The notes beneath the pieces are model-generated. The model had not been told where the DNA came from. It saw only the letters and a program-made list of their open reading frames with translations, and ran no database searches. Shown one piece after another: positions 7,236 to 14,562 of a DNA stretch of 30,094 bases (the first letter of the stretch is position 1; the number at the start of each line of letters is the position of its first letter). Location: positions 1 through 30,094 of the forward strand of contig CAZPGF010000027.1 in NCBI GenBank assembly GCA_964586025.1. Direction: 5' to 3'. This DNA is from JACKGW01 sp964586025 (lineage in GTDB: Bacteria; Planctomycetota; PLA2; JAEUHO01). The position numbers and the translations under genes were made by a program.

Positions 7236-8066
7236 ATGCCGTCTCTCTTGTCGATCGTCCGCTCGCTCCGGTTCGCTTCGCTCCTCACTCTGTCGGCGGT
7301 CGTGCTCGGGCCCGCCGGTGCGTCGTCGGCGCGCGCCGACGAGGACGCCGAACCCGGCGACGAGCCGGCCGGTGAACACCACTTCGTCGTCGAACACGAG
7401 GACTCGCCGTGGCCGCTGAACGTCGGTGTGCGGCGCTGGTTGATGAGTCCGAACGACATGCCCATCGTGACGGCGCCGGCGGACCGGACACTGGCCCAAC
7501 GCGTCGAGAAGCTCGAAGCGGAGAACCGCCGCATGCGCGAGGAACTGACGACGTTGCGGCATCAGATCGCGCGTCTCGCGCTCGCACAGAGCGATCCGCA
7601 CGGACGGAGGTCGGTCCTCCTGGGGGACCGTGCGATGGGCCATGGACCGCTGGACGAACGACTCGAACGCATCGAACAGCTGCTCCGCGAGCGGCTCGGC
7701 GGGCCACGGCGCGAACGGATGCCCCGCGACGGCGCCGACCGACGTGATGATCAGGCCCCGCCCGCGGGGCGTCGCGGCGAAGCACCGCGCCCGGACGCGC
7801 CCCGGATCGAGAACGAGGCGACGGTGCGCGAGCTCCGCAAGGAGCTCGAGCGCCTGCGGAGCGCGGGGCAGGAGGGGAAGGAGCGGCTGCGCGAGGATCT
7901 CGAGCGCCTGCGGAGCGCGGCGCAGCAGGGGGAGGAGCGGCTGCGCGACGCGCAGCGCGCGCTGATGCGCGCCGAGGCCGAGACGGCGCGGCTCCGGGCC
8001 GAGCACGAAGCGCTGAAGGAAGCCCTGAAGCACTCCCGAGAGGGCAACGCCCCCCGCGGCGACTGA
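7236..8066 (+). CDS. Secreted coiled-coil protein with a duplicated 18-residue unit
   Basis: This is a 276-residue exported protein. ATG at 7236 is preceded by GGGAGG at ideal distance. A signal peptide spans residues 1-35, ending SSARADED. After an acidic stretch, the first heptad block (LAQRVEKLEAENRRMREELTTLRHQI) forms a coiled coil at about residues 87-115. A basic, Pro-rich linker follows, then a second long coiled coil from about residue 188 to the end that contains the duplicated unit described at 7845-7952. No enzyme motif is present, so a structural or adaptor role in the envelope is likely but unproven. Its TGA at 8064-8066 is at the left end of the insertion sequence. The stop is preserved by the target duplication, so the protein is probably not truncated. 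Confidence 0.8.
   Translation: MPSLLSIVRSLRFASLLTLSAVVLGPAGASSARADEDAEPGDEPAGEHHFVVEHEDSPWPLNVGVRRWLMSPNDMPIVTAPADRTLAQRVEKLEAENRRMREELTTLRHQIARLALAQSDPHGRRSVLLGDRAMGHGPLDERLERIEQLLRERLGGPRRERMPRDGADRRDDQAPPAGRRGEAPRPDAPRIENEATVRELRKELERLRSAGQEGKERLREDLERLRSAAQQGEERLRDAQRALMRAEAETARLRAEHEALKEALKHSREGNAPRGD
7845..7952 (+). repeat. 54-bp in-frame tandem duplication in the coiled-coil gene
   Basis: Two nearly identical 54-bp units, 7845-7898 and 7899-7952, each encode 18 residues beginning LERLRSA and ending with ERLRED or ERLRDA. Differences are few and mostly in the middle (GQEGK versus AQQGE). This is a simple lengthening of a coiled coil by slippage or unequal exchange. Confidence 0.85.
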
Positions 8067-8067
8067 G

Positions 8068-8084
8068 AGCCTGAGCAGGAATTG
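8068..8084 (+). repeat. Left terminal inverted repeat of the IS
   Basis: AGCCTGAGCAGGAATTG matches the reverse complement of 9639-9655 at 16 of 17 positions. It begins directly after the stop codon of the coiled-coil gene plus one base. Confidence 0.85.
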
Positions 8085-8244
8085 ATTTCTCGCTCCCGGA
8101 CCGGGCTGAGCGCTCCGTTGCGCGCTGTCTACAGCGCACGTGAGCGTTCTTCGGGGTGGCGTGGATGCGCTTGTCGGCGCTCGTCCTTCGTGTCCGGCGG
8201 TCCTCGCGGCCGCCTTCGGACCGCATTCGGGCCGCCCTCGGGCC

Positions 8245-8269
8245 GCCGGGGCGTGCTTGGCGCCCCGGC
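8245..8269 (-). terminator. GC-rich hairpin after the transposase gene
   Basis: A perfect 9-bp inverted repeat (GCCGGGGCG and CGCCCCGGC) with a 7-base loop lies 12 bases beyond the transposase stop. It is stable and well placed to end transcription, but no U-run follows on either strand. It may equally protect the end of the element from readthrough into its ends. Confidence 0.45.
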
Positions 8270-8281
8270 CTCCCGCGTTCC

Positions 8282-9439
8282 TCAGAGGATCTGGACGGTC
8301 CTCAACTGCGCGGCCCGGAGCATGTTGTGCGCCAGGACGTGCCAGAGGAGTACCGTCCGTACTTCGTCCAGACCCCGCACGAGGAACTTCGTCAGCCCTC
8401 GGTTGCGGGCGATCGCGTTGACGCACTCGGCCGTGGCGGCGCGGTCCCGATGCAGGGCCTGCGCCTCCGGCGTCGCCATCCGCTCGCGCCACGCGGCAAT
8501 CACCTCGCTATTCCGGGGATGCGGCTCATGGGGGTCCAACGTGGACTTCTTCGAGCGCATCACGGGTGCGTACACCGTCGATCCAAGCGCGGTCGCGGTC
8601 TCGATGGCCTCGTGGCTCACGAAGCCGCCATCCACCAGCATGTTCTTCGGCAACTCGCCCAGTCGCGTCTGGATCTGCTCCAGCATGGGCAGCATCTGCT
8701 TGAAGTCGTTGCCCGCGTTGGTCACGTCCACACCCACGATCAACTGGGATGTGGCATCCGTGGCCAGTTGGGCGTCGTAGGCCGGGCGGAAGGCGCCGTC
8801 GGGCATCTTCATGACCCGGCCCTCCGGGTCCGTGGTGGAAGCGCGTGCCTCGGTCGTCTTCTTGGCGGTCTTCTTCTGCTCGGCCGCTTTGTCGCGCTCC
8901 GCCAGGGCGCGGCGCACGCGCTCCTCGCGCTCCCGGACCGCGCGTTCCCGAGCCGCCGTCTGGCGGCGGTCCGTGGCCGCCGGGTCCTGATCGACCTCCT
9001 CGCGCAGTGCCTTCACGAACGCCTCGGCCTGCTCCAGGCAGCGGCCCAGGCCGTCGCGGCTCCGGAACGACGCCGCCCCCGCACTGGCCCGCACGCGCAT
9101 CCCATCCTGGGCGACCCGGTCCAGATCGATCAGCCCCTGCCGCATGAAGCCGGCCAGGGACTCGGTCAGCAACCGATCCAACGCCTCGCCGTGGCCCGTC
9201 CGGAAGTCGCTCAGCGTGTGCGCGCTCACCGGAACGCCGCCGCAGATCCACGGGTAGGCCACGTGGGCCTCGCAGAGCCGCGCCAGGGCGCGGGCCGAAC
9301 CCACACCCTCCGTCGTGGCGTACAGCCATAGCGTCATCAGGATCCGGGGGTCGATGGCCGGCCGCCCAGCACGCCCCTCCACCGAGCCGATCGCGGCGTG
9401 GAAGGCCGAAAGATCCAGGCCCGCGACGAACTCCCACAC
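8282..9439 (-). CDS. IS1182-type DDE transposase, 5' end probably defective
   Basis: The frame from GTG 9439 encodes 385 residues. It has the DUF772 N-terminal region (GRPAIDPRILMTLWLYA, ARLCEAHVAYPWICGG, SAHTLSDFR), a long Arg/Glu/Lys helical insert at about 145-200, and a DDE catalytic domain with Asp112 (VAQDGMRVRASAG), Asp270 (NMLVDGGF) and Glu338 (TAECVNAIARNRG). Homology clearly continues upstream in the same frame: SAQRDQILLLPTHLDALLPPEHRARLV, encoded just before 9439, is the normal transposase N-terminus. Yet the 45 codons back to the in-frame TGA at 9575-9577 contain no ATG, GTG or TTG. GTG 9439 has no ribosome-binding site and would delete the conserved start. The copy may be inactive or start at a rare codon such as CTG. 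Confidence 0.85.
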   Translation of the reverse strand: MWEFVAGLDLSAFHAAIGSVEGRAGRPAIDPRILMTLWLYATTEGVGSARALARLCEAHVAYPWICGGVPVSAHTLSDFRTGHGEALDRLLTESLAGFMRQGLIDLDRVAQDGMRVRASAGAASFRSRDGLGRCLEQAEAFVKALREEVDQDPAATDRRQTAARERAVREREERVRRALAERDKAAEQKKTAKKTTEARASTTDPEGRVMKMPDGAFRPAYDAQLATDATSQLIVGVDVTNAGNDFKQMLPMLEQIQTRLGELPKNMLVDGGFVSHEAIETATALGSTVYAPVMRSKKSTLDPHEPHPRNSEVIAAWRERMATPEAQALHRDRAATAECVNAIARNRGLTKFLVRGLDEVRTVLLWHVLAHNMLRAAQLRTVQIL

Positions 9440-9638
9440 CAGCCGGGCCCGATGTTCAGGGGGCAGCAGCGCGTCCAGGTGCGTCGGAAGCAGAAGGATC
9501 TGGTCGCGCTGCGCCGAGCGACACCGCGGGCGATCCCCCGGGGCGCGCGATCCGCCCGAGGCTTGGGGATCGGGTCACGGGAACAGCGTCTCGTTCTGCA
9601 TGACGATGATTTTGAGCCGCCACCGCCATGCGCAGACG

Positions 9639-9655
9639 CAATTTCTGCTCAGGCT
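9639..9655 (-). repeat. Right terminal inverted repeat of the IS
   Basis: CAATTTCTGCTCAGGCT is the reverse complement of the left repeat with one mismatch. It is followed by G and then TGAG, the proposed target duplication. Confidence 0.85.
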
Positions 9656-9735
9656 GTGAGCCGCCGAAGCGCGGCGAGCCGGAAGGGGCTATAAGGGGCA
9701 CGGTCCCGAGCGGTCCCGCCAACCGGAGTGCGCCC

Positions 9736-12519
9736 TTGCGACGTCGGCCCCTACGCCCTCTGCTTCTCGCGGCGTTCGCGGTGCTCCCGGCGCTTGCGAT
9801 CTGCCCTCTCGCCACGCGCCCGGCGGGCGCCGCGAACGAGTACCGACTCTCCGGCGAGTCGGAGGAGATCTTCGCGGAGATCTCCAAGATCCAGGAGCGC
9901 AAGGACGCCGCCGCCGCCCTGCCGCTGCTCCAGGCCGCGGTCACGTTCACCGAGCCGCACCTCGCCGTCGCGGCCGGCGAGGCGCTGCGCGCGATGGGCG
10001 AGGCGGAACTGACCGCATCGTTGCTCGGGACGCCCGAGTTCGCGTCGTGGTGGAAGCGCGCCCTCCGCGCAAAGTCGGATACCGAACAGATTGCCCTCGC
10101 CCACGTCCTCGGTGCGTGGCGTCACCCCTCCATCGACGAAGGCATGGCGTTCCTCGCGTCGGGTCGGCGCAACCCGGACGTGCAGGCGGCCGGGCTCGCC
10201 ATGGCCGGTTCGCTGCGGCCCGACGAGACGCGCCGCTTCCCGCTCACGAAGATCGCGATCGGCGACGCGATCCGCAAGGGACGCACCGAGGAGATCCTCT
10301 GCGCGGCGGCTTCCGCCGCCGGTCGCTGGCGCGACAAGGCCTTCGTCGAGCAACTCGTGTCGCTCGTGAAGGGCCACCGAGAGAGTTACGCGGGCCTCTA
10401 CGCCGTGTGGGCGCTCAAGCAGATCGGCTACGACGGCGGCCTCGGTTCGTTCATCCACGTCGCGTCGAGCAATCCGAAGCGACCCACGCTCCAGGCGAAT
10501 CTCAAGGCGATCACGGAACTGGCGACGTTGAAGGACGTCGAGGACCTCCTCGCGCTCTCCCGCAACTCGAAACAGGATCTTCGCGACGCGGCGGTGCTCG
10601 CGCTCGGCCGTCTGCCGTGGCGGGCCCAGCGCGGACGCCTGCCGGGCGTCGATGCACCCCCCGTCGGCGAGATCACCGGCGAGGCGGGCCCGGCCCCCAT
10701 CATCGAACCGCTGCCCGACCCGTCGCTCGACGTGCCGAATCGGGTGATCGAGCGGATGATCCAACTGGTCCGCGACGATTCGTCCTGGGAGGTGCGCGAC
10801 GCGGCTCGCCAGGGGCTCTTGCGGTTCGGCAAACGCGCCGCGCCGAAGGTGCTGGAGGCCATGCCCGCGCTCGTCACGTCGAACGACACGGACGTGGCGT
10901 ACACGGCGATCGAGCTGTGCGGTCGCTTCGGCGCGAAGGCGGCGTACGCCGAAGTCCTGAAGATCGCTCTCTACGAGCAGAAGGACCGCACGAAGCGCAT
11001 GTTGGCGTTCCGCGCGCTCGAGGGCATCGACCCCGCCGCCGCCGTGGAGGCCTGCAAGGAGGCCGTGCGCCCCCGCCCGAAGCCGAAGGACAGCGAACTG
11101 AACGCGGTGCGCTGTCTCGGCTACATACGGACGAAGGAGTCGTTCGACGCGCTCACCGCGATCGTCGGTTCGACCCAGCCGTTCAGCGAGGGGATCCTGC
11201 GCGAGGCCGAGTACGCACTCGAACGCCTGACCGCGCATCGTTTCGGTCGCGTGCTCCAGACGTGGCAGGAGTGGCACGGGCGTTCCGCCACGCCGTTCTC
11301 GCCCCGGATGAAGAGCTTCGACCGCGCCGCGAATCGCCGCGAGGCGATGAGCCGCGGGCTGTACGGACTGACCCAGGCGACCGAGCGCGCCGTCGAAGGG
11401 GGCTTGCGCTTTCTCGCCCGTCACCAGCACGTGATCGGAAGTTGGGACGGTAACGAACGCGGATTCGGCGGCGTCGTCAACTGCGAGCCCGCGTACACCG
11501 GCCTCTCCCTGCTCGCGTTCCTCGGCGCCGGCTACCAGGGCGATCATGGGAAGTACTGCGAAGCGATCCGCCGCGCGTCCGAGTTCCTCGCCGCGACCCA
11601 GCTCTACGACGGCGGCTTCCCGGTGACGGGCGGCGGCGACAACAGCTGGATCTATGCGTACCTGATCGGTATGGCGGTCTGGGCGCTCAACGAGTCGTAC
11701 GGCCTCACCGGCGACCCGGAACTCGCCGCGCCCGCGCAGTGGGGCATCGACTACCTCGTTCGCACGCAAACGCCCGGCGCGGGCTGGCGCTACGGTCCCC
11801 GCTACGTGCAGAGCGACTCGTCCTGCACCTCGTGGGTGCTGATGGCGACGAAGATGGCCGACATGATCGGGCTCGACGTCGCCCAGAAGAGTTGGGACGG
11901 CGTGGACGACTGGCTGGAACGGTGCTCGTACGACATCACGGGCGAGATCGAGAAGCCCGAAGATCTGTCGAACGACTACGATCACGAGGTCGGCGTGCGA
12001 CGCCAGTACGAGGCGTTCACGAGCTACTTCGAACTCGCCGGCAAGGATTCGAGCGGCCTGCAGAAGATCAGCATGACGGCCGTCGGGATGGTGTGCCGCT
12101 TCTTCATGGGCTGGAAGCGCAGCCATCCGTTCCAGATCGGATCGGCGAACTTCCTGCTGAAGTACACGCCGGAGTGGATGGCCGGCATGAACAAGGACCA
12201 GGCGCTCGCCTGGTACCACTACTACTGGTATTACGGCACGCTCGCGATGTACCAGATGGGCGGGAAGTACTGGCGTGCCTGGAACCAGAAGATCCGCAAG
12301 ATGTACCCGGAGCGGCAGCGGCAGACCGACGACCACCTGAACGGTTCGTGGGATCCCGACACGACCGTCCTCAACGGCGGCCGTCTCTTCTCGACGGCGA
12401 TGTCGGTCTTGAGCCTCGAGTCGTACTACCGATTCTCGCCTCTTCTCGGCGAGGCCGGCGCCGAGACGATGGCCGGCGAGAAGGATGCGGGGGCTCCCAA
12501 GGACGGATCCGCGCGGTAG
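9736..12519 (+). CDS. Secreted HEAT-repeat plus prenyltransferase/squalene-oxidase-like toroid protein
   Basis: This is a 927-residue exported protein. TTG at 9736 is chosen because CCGGAG lies seven bases upstream and a clean signal peptide follows (RRRPLRPLLLAAFAVLPALAICPLATRPAGAA). The in-frame ATG at 9628 lies inside the IS and is not the native start. Residues about 45-500 are helical HEAT-like repeats (for example VRDAARQGLLRFGKRAAPKVLEAM). Residues about 535-905 form an alpha/alpha-toroid like squalene cyclases: repeats such as GLRFLARHQ...GSWDG, EFLAATQLYDGGFPVTGGGDNSW and YLVRTQTPGAGWRYGP, with aromatic-rich YHYYWYYGT near residue 827. No intact DxDD cyclase motif is seen in the expected place, so a binding or scaffold role is more likely than terpene cyclisation. 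The end is low-complexity. Confidence 0.88.
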   Translation: MRRRPLRPLLLAAFAVLPALAICPLATRPAGAANEYRLSGESEEIFAEISKIQERKDAAAALPLLQAAVTFTEPHLAVAAGEALRAMGEAELTASLLGTPEFASWWKRALRAKSDTEQIALAHVLGAWRHPSIDEGMAFLASGRRNPDVQAAGLAMAGSLRPDETRRFPLTKIAIGDAIRKGRTEEILCAAASAAGRWRDKAFVEQLVSLVKGHRESYAGLYAVWALKQIGYDGGLGSFIHVASSNPKRPTLQANLKAITELATLKDVEDLLALSRNSKQDLRDAAVLALGRLPWRAQRGRLPGVDAPPVGEITGEAGPAPIIEPLPDPSLDVPNRVIERMIQLVRDDSSWEVRDAARQGLLRFGKRAAPKVLEAMPALVTSNDTDVAYTAIELCGRFGAKAAYAEVLKIALYEQKDRTKRMLAFRALEGIDPAAAVEACKEAVRPRPKPKDSELNAVRCLGYIRTKESFDALTAIVGSTQPFSEGILREAEYALERLTAHRFGRVLQTWQEWHGRSATPFSPRMKSFDRAANRREAMSRGLYGLTQATERAVEGGLRFLARHQHVIGSWDGNERGFGGVVNCEPAYTGLSLLAFLGAGYQGDHGKYCEAIRRASEFLAATQLYDGGFPVTGGGDNSWIYAYLIGMAVWALNESYGLTGDPELAAPAQWGIDYLVRTQTPGAGWRYGPRYVQSDSSCTSWVLMATKMADMIGLDVAQKSWDGVDDWLERCSYDITGEIEKPEDLSNDYDHEVGVRRQYEAFTSYFELAGKDSSGLQKISMTAVGMVCRFFMGWKRSHPFQIGSANFLLKYTPEWMAGMNKDQALAWYHYYWYYGTLAMYQMGGKYWRAWNQKIRKMYPERQRQTDDHLNGSWDPDTTVLNGGRLFSTAMSVLSLESYYRFSPLLGEAGAETMAGEKDAGAPKDGSAR

Positions 12520-12561
12520 ACGCTCGTCCGTCCGGCCGCGGCCGACCGCTCGAAGCGGGGG

Positions 12562-13641
12562 TCAGGACCCGGGCGGCGACGGCTCCGCATCGCCCACGTG
12601 CACGAGTCGGTCGAGCGGAACCGAGGTCGGGGTCACCACGAACAGGAACTCCTTGTTCCGAAGGTGGCTGACCTCGCCCACGAGTCTCCCGCTCGGGTCG
12701 TGGATGCCGATCTGGGCCCCGACGTACCGCTTGACGTCGCGCTCGATCACCGTCACCACGCCGCGCGTCCCGAGCAGGTCGCAAAGCGCCTCACGGTCGA
12801 AGAATCCCTCGTCGTTGAACGAGACGACGAGGTTCGGGGCGCGGACCGACTCGATGAGGAGCCGCATGGCGTCCCATGCGTCACGCTTCGAGTTGAACGC
12901 GCTCTTGCGGGTGCGGCAATCGACCCGCTTGCACGCGACCCCGTAGACCTCCGGCTTGTCCCACAGGACCAGCGACTCCCAGATGTGGTAGTTGCTGAGG
13001 TAGCGGTGCTGGTTGTACGGAGGATCGAGGTAGGCGACGTCCCCGGTCAGAACGTCGCGCGCGGCCCGGATCGCGTCGAGCCCGAATGCCTGGCACGCGC
13101 CCGCCGCCGGACGCGGCGCCAGGTCGGGCACACGGAGTTCGATGTCGTTGTGGGCGCGGGGTGCCCAGTCCTTGAGATAGGCCATCTGCAGGCCGGTGGT
13201 CGAATCCACGCGATCCGCCGCCTCCATGAGGCTCACGAGCAGGATGGCCTCCAACTCGGGATGAAGGCTCGTCGCGGCGATCCGCTCGCGGATCGCGTCG
13301 ACACGCGCGCCGTTCTTCGGATGGAAGAACCGACTGCGAACGCAGAACGTCTCCGTGAAGTACCCCGGCTCGCCGGGAAGCGCGTTCAACTCCGCGATCC
13401 ACCGCGAAGCCTCTGCGTCCCAGCGCTCCCGGTCGGCCTGGACGTAGCAGCGTGCGATGACCTCGGCGTAGGCGTTGTGGTCGTTCGCCAGCACGCGGTA
13501 GCCGCCCGCCTTGAGGGCGGATGCGACGCGGGCCGTCCCCGAGAACAGGTCGATGACGGTGCCGACCCGGCAGACGCTTCGGATCGCATCGAGGATCAGC
13601 GGGACGAGGGCCCGTTTGGACCCGATGTACTTGATCGGCAC
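12562..13641 (-). CDS. D12-class DNA adenine N6-methyltransferase, solitary
   Basis: This is a 359-residue protein predicted to transfer a methyl group from S-adenosylmethionine to N6 of adenine in a specific DNA site. GTG at 13641 is chosen because AGGGAG precedes it and the family start (PIKYIGSKR, residues 2-10, motif X) follows directly; GTG at 13683 lacks a ribosome-binding site. Motif I is VIDLFSGTARVASAL (about 28-42), the target-recognition region lies between about 60 and 195, and the catalytic motif IV is Asp206-Pro-Pro-Tyr209 (YLDPPYNQHRYL). A later VVSFNDEGFF block is typical. It fits the COG3392 adenine-specific methylases. No restriction endonuclease, specificity subunit or phage gene lies next to it. 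The 42 bases to the convergent toroid gene hold a 12-bp palindrome. Confidence 0.9.
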   Translation of the reverse strand: MPIKYIGSKRALVPLILDAIRSVCRVGTVIDLFSGTARVASALKAGGYRVLANDHNAYAEVIARCYVQADRERWDAEASRWIAELNALPGEPGYFTETFCVRSRFFHPKNGARVDAIRERIAATSLHPELEAILLVSLMEAADRVDSTTGLQMAYLKDWAPRAHNDIELRVPDLAPRPAAGACQAFGLDAIRAARDVLTGDVAYLDPPYNQHRYLSNYHIWESLVLWDKPEVYGVACKRVDCRTRKSAFNSKRDAWDAMRLLIESVRAPNLVVSFNDEGFFDREALCDLLGTRGVVTVIERDVKRYVGAQIGIHDPSGRLVGEVSHLRNKEFLFVVTPTSVPLDRLVHVGDAEPSPPGS

Positions 13642-13743
13642 GGTGCGCGCTCCCTGCCCATGGTCCGCGAGCGGCCACGTCACCAGGCCGACCGCCCGAT
13701 CCTACGTCCGCGACGGTGCTCCTCGACGGGACTCGCTCCGCGT

Positions 13744-14529
13744 CTAGGACCGGCGACGGACGAGGTGACGGCGCAGCGCGGGCGGAGGCGCCTCCTCGGC
13801 GATCAACCCGATTTCGACGTCGCAGGGTCCGCGCGCGCCGGGACGCACCGCGGCAGGTCGGGCTTGGGTCGTCCACAGGTCCGCGCCGCGGCGCCGGAAC
13901 GTCAGCGTCAGCATGTCGTCGCCGATCGTCTCGAAGACTCCGCGGTCCCGGGCGATCGTGCATGCGACGCCGACGACCGAATCGCCGAAGCCGAGCAACC
14001 GACCGACGAACCGCGGTCCCACGACCTGCCCATCGCCGTGCGCGAACACGTCGATGCGCGCGCCGCGGCGCACGCGAATCGGCAGCGCGTCGAGCAGGAC
14101 GGCCGCGGTCCACTCGGGCGTCACGATCGGACGTCCGGCATCGAGCAGGCCGACACGGCGCTGCTCGCTCGCCGTCAATGGACGGTCGAAACGACAACCG
14201 ACATACACACGTTCCCCCTCCCCCATCGGTGACGCGACCCGGATCGGTACGGCGTCCCGCTCGAAGTCCATACCCGGCAACACCAATCGGAATCCGGCGC
14301 CCAGCCGCTCGTGCAGGGCCATCATCGGGAGTCCGCCGAGACCACACGCTTGAATCGTTGCGCCGTCCACCGAGATCAGGACGCCCCCTTCGGACACGTC
14401 CTTCACCTCGGCCGGGATCTCCAGCCCCCCGGCGCGCAGAATGGCAGGAATCTGCAGGGAAACGCGAGGCGAGCGGCGCTTCCCCGAAAGGAACGCCCGA
14501 AGCGGATCGCTCGCGCTCACGGTCGTCAC
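13744..14529 (-). CDS. PilZ-domain protein, predicted c-di-GMP receptor
   Basis: This is a 261-residue cytoplasmic protein. The N-terminal PilZ domain has both ligand-binding signatures: Arg18-x-x-x-Arg22 in KRRSPRVSLQIPA and Asp44-x-Ser46-x-x-Gly49 in VKDVSEGGVLI, at the spacing expected for c-di-GMP binding. The domain seems to end near residue 120 (VYVGCRFDRPL, LTASEQRRV). The remaining 140 residues are beta-rich (RVRRGARIDVFAHGDGQVVGPRFVGRLLGFGDSVVGVAC) and I cannot assign them. GTG at 14529, preceded by a G-rich stretch, gives the usual short lead before RRSPR. It lies 33 bases after the HD-GYP gene on the same strand and is almost certainly co-transcribed with it. The pair would be the degrading enzyme and the sensor of one signal. 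Confidence 0.88.
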   Translation of the reverse strand: MTTVSASDPLRAFLSGKRRSPRVSLQIPAILRAGGLEIPAEVKDVSEGGVLISVDGATIQACGLGGLPMMALHERLGAGFRLVLPGMDFERDAVPIRVASPMGEGERVYVGCRFDRPLTASEQRRVGLLDAGRPIVTPEWTAAVLLDALPIRVRRGARIDVFAHGDGQVVGPRFVGRLLGFGDSVVGVACTIARDRGVFETIGDDMLTLTFRRRGADLWTTQARPAAVRPGARGPCDVEIGLIAEEAPPPALRRHLVRRRS

Positions 14530-14562
14530 GTCTACGCCCCCCCAGGCGATCGAACCGGCCCC

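Larger units (their letters stand above)
8068..9656 (-). mobile_element. IS1182-type insertion sequence
   Basis: This is a complete element of about 1,589 bp bounded by 17-bp inverted repeats with one mismatch: AGCCTGAGCAGGAATTG at 8068-8084 and CAATTTCTGCTCAGGCT at 9639-9655. TGAG flanks the element on both sides (8064-8067 and 9657-9660), a likely 4-bp target duplication; a 3-bp TGA reading with the element one base longer is also possible. It carries one transposase gene on the - strand, about 197 bases of non-coding DNA with a strong hairpin after the gene, and about 200 bases before it. The left flanking TGA is the stop codon of the coiled-coil gene, and the right flank leads into the HEAT/toroid gene. 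Family assignment rests on the transposase; a database match to a named IS was not possible. Confidence 0.88.

Noticed and set aside
6558..8492. Upstream extension of the - strand gene at 5610-6557
   Set aside because: Runs antisense through the coiled-coil gene and the IS end; a perfect ribosome-binding site and signal peptide fix the start at 6557.
9613..9665. TGAGCCGCC occurring twice (9613-9621 and 9657-9665) as the IS target duplication
   Set aside because: The first copy lies inside the element, and no matching 9-mer exists at the left flank; only TGAG is shared with 8064-8067.
9751..12336. 861-codon - strand open frame opposite the HEAT/toroid gene
   Set aside because: The + strand product has a signal peptide and two clear domain types; the antisense one is Arg/Val/His/Glu-rich with none.
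12533..12544. Palindrome CGGCCGCGGCCG between the toroid and methyltransferase genes as a shared terminator
   Set aside because: It has no loop and no T-run; such short palindromes are common at this GC content.
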